From the NCBI GenBank assembly GCA_963678675.1, contig OY783194.1:11438607-11502606 (forward strand): DNA of 64,000 bases, read 5' to 3'. The stretch's first letter is position 1. Every line of letters begins with the position of its first letter. Position numbers and translations under genes: made by a program. Under the pieces are notes generated by a model. The model was not told the origin of the DNA, did not search any database, and saw only the letters and a program-made list of their open reading frames with translations. Shown piece after piece: positions 60,497 through 64,000 of the stretch. The DNA is from Xiphydria camelus (taxonomy: Eukaryota; Arthropoda; Insecta; Hymenoptera; Xiphydriidae).

Positions 60497-60916
60497 CACA
60501 CTGAGAAAAAAGTGGGTAGTAAAATCAACTATAACCGCAAGGTTGACTTTTCTTGGTTGTTAGCACCATATTTATGGTTAGATGGATCATGAATGCAGTC
60601 GAAATAATGGTTATTTTGTTGCATGCTTATAATAACAATGAGATTGTAGTTTATGATAGCCATACGCATTGGTGAATTAACCACAAATGTAGACCAATAA
60701 TATTACAGCATGGTAGTATCAACTATATAAAAAGAAGTTAGGGACATTTATTGACCATGCTGCAAGTTGACCTGGTCACAGGAATCCTGATCTCTTGTTA
60801 CTATAACCAGAACCTCACAGGTCAAAATAACTATGGAACTATGGTTGGCGCCAAAATCGATCACGATTTCTGGTTAAATTATGGTTCTTTCAACGAGATT
60901 TTTCTTTGAGTGCAGA
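60497..60916. mobile_element. Possible MITE with CACTGAGAAAAA-like ends
   Basis: CACTGAGAAAAAAGTGG near 60500 and the near complement ending GAGTG at 60914 may be TIRs, and CAACTATAACC-like words recur inside. No clear target duplication. From 60917 to 61905 I recognise nothing. Confidence 0.35.
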
Positions 60917-61965
60917 TATTAATGTTATTTTGGTAACAAGTCTTTACGATGTTGGGCGGATCAGGTACAACATAGCGGTTGAATGATGCATGACATGTTA
61001 TATTTCTTAGCTACTAATCATTCGCTCAGGCAATGTGTAATAACCAAAATTGCAGTCTTATTTAGTACATCCTCTGAAGGATATCTATCTACTTTTAGTA
61101 TTCTGTTTCTTCCTACATACTAAACAAACAGTATTTTTAGTTCATCACTATTGTCTCCGTGAGCAATGTTAGAATTAGTGGTATTTGTAGCAGCATTTAT
61201 GTACCTTTGAATTAATTTAGTCAAATCTTTATGAATTATGAATTGGTTCAAATTTACTTATGTTCGGTAATATTCCGCTTACGGAAAAATACTGCCGGCT
61301 ATGTAGTTACTACTGAGCATGTAGTGTTAACCACTGAAATCTACAATCCTGTGTAGTAACTGCATATCGCCCTCTTAAGAGGCCGACACACCCCGTCTGG
61401 AAATGCCTGAAAAGTTGTCGCGGCTGTAAAGCGATAATTCCAACATGGTGCATAAGAACCTTTTGTACTTTTCGCCACCACACTTAAAAAATATAAATCT
61501 AGGGCCCTATTGAAAAAAATAAATAAATTTCTTTGTTGTAATCCATCGGCGACCTCACAAATATACCTATATTTTGCAAGTTGTAAAGGCGGAAACAATC
61601 AAAGTATTGAAATGAATTCTTCTATGGGACCCTAAAATAAACTTTGTACAAGGTACTACCACCTGTTGCACGAAAGATTTCTGAAAGCCCAATGCAGAAA
61701 ACCTTTATTTTAAACCTATTACTCGTCTACTTTTATCAGCCGAGTAATGCTTCCATCTAGCGTCTTCACTACGTACGCACTGCGGGGTTGTCAGATTTGT
61801 CTCCGCCACGAATAGCAGAATATCGTCGGTCTTATCACGTAATGGCGTATCTCACAAGGGGACCCCGGCAGATGTCAAATCGATTTTGTCTTGAGAACTT
61901 CTTGGAATAGCGTCGCGCGCGCGTTCCAAGTGTCTTCGGGATTGGCGTGCATCATGTTACCAATG

Positions 61966-62043
61966 CTTCGATAGCGCAACGGTTAAGTTGCCGGGCTGGG
62001 AGTCTCGATGTCGCGGGTTCAAGTCTTGTCGGGATTTTTTTTT
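61966..62043 (+). tRNA. tRNA-like Pol III unit, left arm (degenerate, probably not functional)
   Basis: A-box-like TAGCGCAACGG at 61972, B-box-like GGTTCAAGTC at 62016, T9 at 62035-62043. The loop CTGGGAG would give anticodon GGG (Pro). The T arm pairs partly through G-T, and no 7-bp acceptor stem closes it. It reads as a tRNA-derived sequence, perhaps a SINE head. Confidence 0.45.
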
Positions 62044-62176
62044 ATTAACTTTTTTTATTCGATTACAATCCCTTCTTGTTATAGAAAGTGGTTTACATTA
62101 TCGAATGAAATAAGAGTTTCAATTTTTTTTTATAGTTTTACGTTATTTTCTTCCTCGTTGAGGTGAACCAATATTA

Positions 62177-62383
62177 TTGCCAACCAGGCCGTTTTTCGAA
62201 AATGTCAATGAAATTTGCTTTCCCATAAAGCTTTTAAAGTGTAAATGTGCGTGTGGCAAAGTTCCATTCGTTAAATGTTCATGGTGTCAAAATACGGTGT
62301 GCTTCAAATGTTTTTTCGACAATTATTATCCAAAATCATGTACAAAATCTTCGGCAGCTAAAAATTCCCATGACGAAATGTAA
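62177..62383 (+). pseudogene. Cysteine-rich C-terminal fragment, transposase-like
   Basis: The frame encodes CKCACGKVPFVKCSWCQNTV and then CFKCFFDNYYPKSC, a CxC/CxxC/CxxC arrangement like the zinc-binding tails of piggyBac-type transposases. It starts at a non-ATG codon and is probably the last piece of a parental transposase kept in the fold-back core. Alternative: another zinc-finger transposase family. Confidence 0.4.
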
Positions 62384-62554
62384 GAGTAAAAAAATGCAAC
62401 GATGCTTCCAACTGTTCTTTCAAATAATATTGGTTCACCTCAACGAGGAAGAAAATAACGTAAAACTATGAAAAAAATTGAAACTCTTATTTTATTCGAT
62501 AATGTAAACCACTTTCTATAACAAGAAAGGGTTGTAATCGAATGAAAAAAAGTT

Positions 62555-62635
62555 AAAAAAAAATCCCAACAAGAATTGAACCCGCGACATCGAGACTCCC
62601 AGCCCGGCAACTTAACCGTTGCGCTATCGAAGCAT
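62555..62635 (-). tRNA. tRNA-like Pol III unit, right arm (degenerate)
   Basis: An inverted copy of the left unit: A-box-like sequence at 62626-62616, B-box GGTTCAATTC at 62582-62573, nine T (minus strand) at 62563-62555. It differs from the left copy at a few bases. Confidence 0.45.
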
Positions 62636-62688
62636 TGGTGACATGACGTACGCCAATCCCGGAGACACTTGGAACGCGCGCGCGACGC

Positions 62689-63220
62689 GGTATCCCGGTC
62701 TAAACGGGAGCGAGCCATGCTCTCGCCACTGAGGCCGGCGTAAGACCGGACCGTGTCCACACTGCATGCATTTGGCAACATCGCTAACCTCGCGTAGCTC
62801 CACCCCCTTCTAGCGTTTTGACATTACCTCGTCTCACCGCTGCCCCGCAGGAGAAACTAGTGGGCCTGGTATGTCGGCCTCTTAACGAGGCTCGACTATC
62901 AGACGAAAACCAACTTAGAGCCCTAATTTTTTTATATGATATACACGAATACTTTACACAACTAATACGGAAATTTGAGCAATATAGACCGTCTAGTTTC
63001 TTCGTTATTTTATTCTAAAGTTGACCACTTTTAACATATCGCCTTATGGGAGACGATTGTACTAAGGTAGATTATCACTGACGTTAACACACATTCCGCC
63101 AACTTTAGACTTCGAAAGACTAGTAATTTGACAGATGAAATATTAAGGATTATATAAAAAATAAGTAAATTAGGTTTTACCGTATGGTTGCAACGTAATA
63201 TTATCGTGAAATTCGTTTTT
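62689..63220. other. Stretch without recognised features
   Basis: No gene or repeat recognised. Short open frames only. Confidence 0.4.
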
Positions 63221-63221
63221 A

Positions 63222-63926
63222 CGAGGCTTGTCCAGAAAGTAAGTACCGTTTTAGAAATAAACACATACGCAATTTTTTTTTCGAACAAAATTTATTTTTA
63301 TAAGAAAGAGGACATCCTAAACTATTTTTCTACATAGTTTCCACCATTCTTTAGACATTTGTCGTAGCGAGAAACCAACTTTTCTATACCCTCTTCATAG
63401 AAAGATGCCGCCATTGACGAGAGCCATTGCCGAACACCGTCTTCAACGCCGTCATCGCTGTCAAAGCGTTTCACAATATCGTTCCGCATTTATTGTGTCC
63501 CCTCTGGGCAGAAAATCAACAAGCAGAATGCCCTTTCTGTCCCAGAACACAGTGCCGCCCGCTGCGAGCCTCGTCATGAACATTGGTTCGCCCATCATTG
63601 AATTGCCGAACCCATTTTCTTACCATGCCATCACTGATAACGTTTTGTCCATAAACTTCTGTGAGTTGACGATGAATTTCAGCAGGCTTCACATTTCTTG
63701 CATTCAAAAATCGTATTACAGATCGAACTTCACTGTCGGCGGAATCAGAAATTGTTTTAAACATTTTGAGTGAACACTAGCGAATGTAAACACAACAGAA
63801 TTTTGCCGAGATTGCGTCAGCTGTTCGACAATGAACCAAGGAGACTAGAGCACATGCGCGGAACATCGTCGCTAGCGCTGTGGCGGCGGTAGAACAAAAC
63901 GGTACTTACTTTCTGGACAAGCCTCG
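63222..63926 (-). mobile_element. mariner element, internally deleted
   Basis: It is flanked by TA (63220-63221, 63927-63928). TIRs begin CGAGGCTTGTCCAGAAAGTA and match over at least 25 bp. It is 705 bp, about half the length of a full mariner. Confidence 0.92.
63285..63764 (-). pseudogene. mariner transposase with large internal deletion
   Basis: An ATG at 63764 opens the helix-turn-helix domain (FLNARNVKPAEIHRQLTEVY, then GMVRKWVRQFNDGR). A frameshift near 63530 ends this 82-codon frame. In the next frame GILLVDFLPRGDTINAERYC continues, then the middle, including the second catalytic Asp, is missing. The end is present as SRYDKCLKNGGNYVEK-stop near 63330. Confidence 0.88.
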
Positions 63927-64000
63927 TACTTCGCAAACCATTAGCACGCCATATTAATGGTGAGAGACTTGGCAACACGGCAGCGAAACAGTTGTAATGC

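Larger units (their letters stand above)
61910..62688. mobile_element. Fold-back element with a tRNA-like unit in each arm
   Basis: It starts GCGTCGCGCGCGCGTTCC and ends with its complement at 62688. Arms of about 270 bp surround a 240-bp core (62181-62422). Each arm carries Pol III A- and B-box-like sequence followed by nine T, pointing inward. The core holds a cysteine-rich reading frame. Confidence 0.8.

Overview
This window is AT-rich eukaryotic DNA, most likely from an arthropod and probably an insect. The reasons are the cut-and-paste transposon families present (piggyBac, several Tc1/mariner lineages, a DDE/SWIM family), a Penelope-like retroelement, a 5'-truncated LINE, spliceosomal introns of about 65 nt, and many TA-flanked MITEs. 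I found no host gene, rRNA, CRISPR or bacterial-type operon. Almost everything that can be explained is a transposable element, a fragment of one, or a simple repeat.

Layout. 1-7.5 kb: a palindromic repeat is split by a nearly intact piggyBac (1059-3597) and by a dead mariner (3614-5635), which itself carries two smaller elements. A 122-bp minisatellite (6823-7535) and a CCT run follow. 7.8-11.2 kb holds little I can recognise. 11.2-31.1 kb is one deep nest. A Penelope-like element (PLE-A) holds a TTAA-flanked MITE and a mariner-like element with a DUF4817-type N-terminus. That mariner has grown to 16.7 kb (12762-29443) because it holds a 5.5-kb DDE/SWIM transposon (13020-18532), a perfect 2761-bp tandem duplication and a 7-kb TIR element with further MITEs inside. 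A second Penelope copy (PLE-B) follows. 31-36 kb is mostly unrecognised or low-complexity and has a 200-bp N gap at 35630-35829.

36.3-42.6 kb is a second, dead piggyBac that holds a LINE with an open reverse transcriptase frame. 46.7-59.1 kb holds a compound palindrome, a decayed DUF7869-like gene, a 1.8-kb near-perfect palindrome, and a second DDE/SWIM transposon (52290-59052) with roughly 850-bp terminal inverted repeats. That transposon is interrupted by a 3049-bp element (55104-58152) carrying an intact two-exon gene for a 732-residue protein. 59.8-64 kb holds more fold-back elements, one with a tRNA-like Pol III unit in each arm, and an internally deleted mariner.

The elements are related mainly by insertion order. 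Because many hosts are palindromic or present twice, the window holds its own uninterrupted versions of at least six insertion sites, so the order can be read directly. The best candidate for an undescribed system is the DDE/SWIM family: two large copies and a palindromic derivative share the terminus AAAGGGYATAGCCGG, and the large copies have very long inverted arms, which in one copy include the 3' end of the transposase gene.
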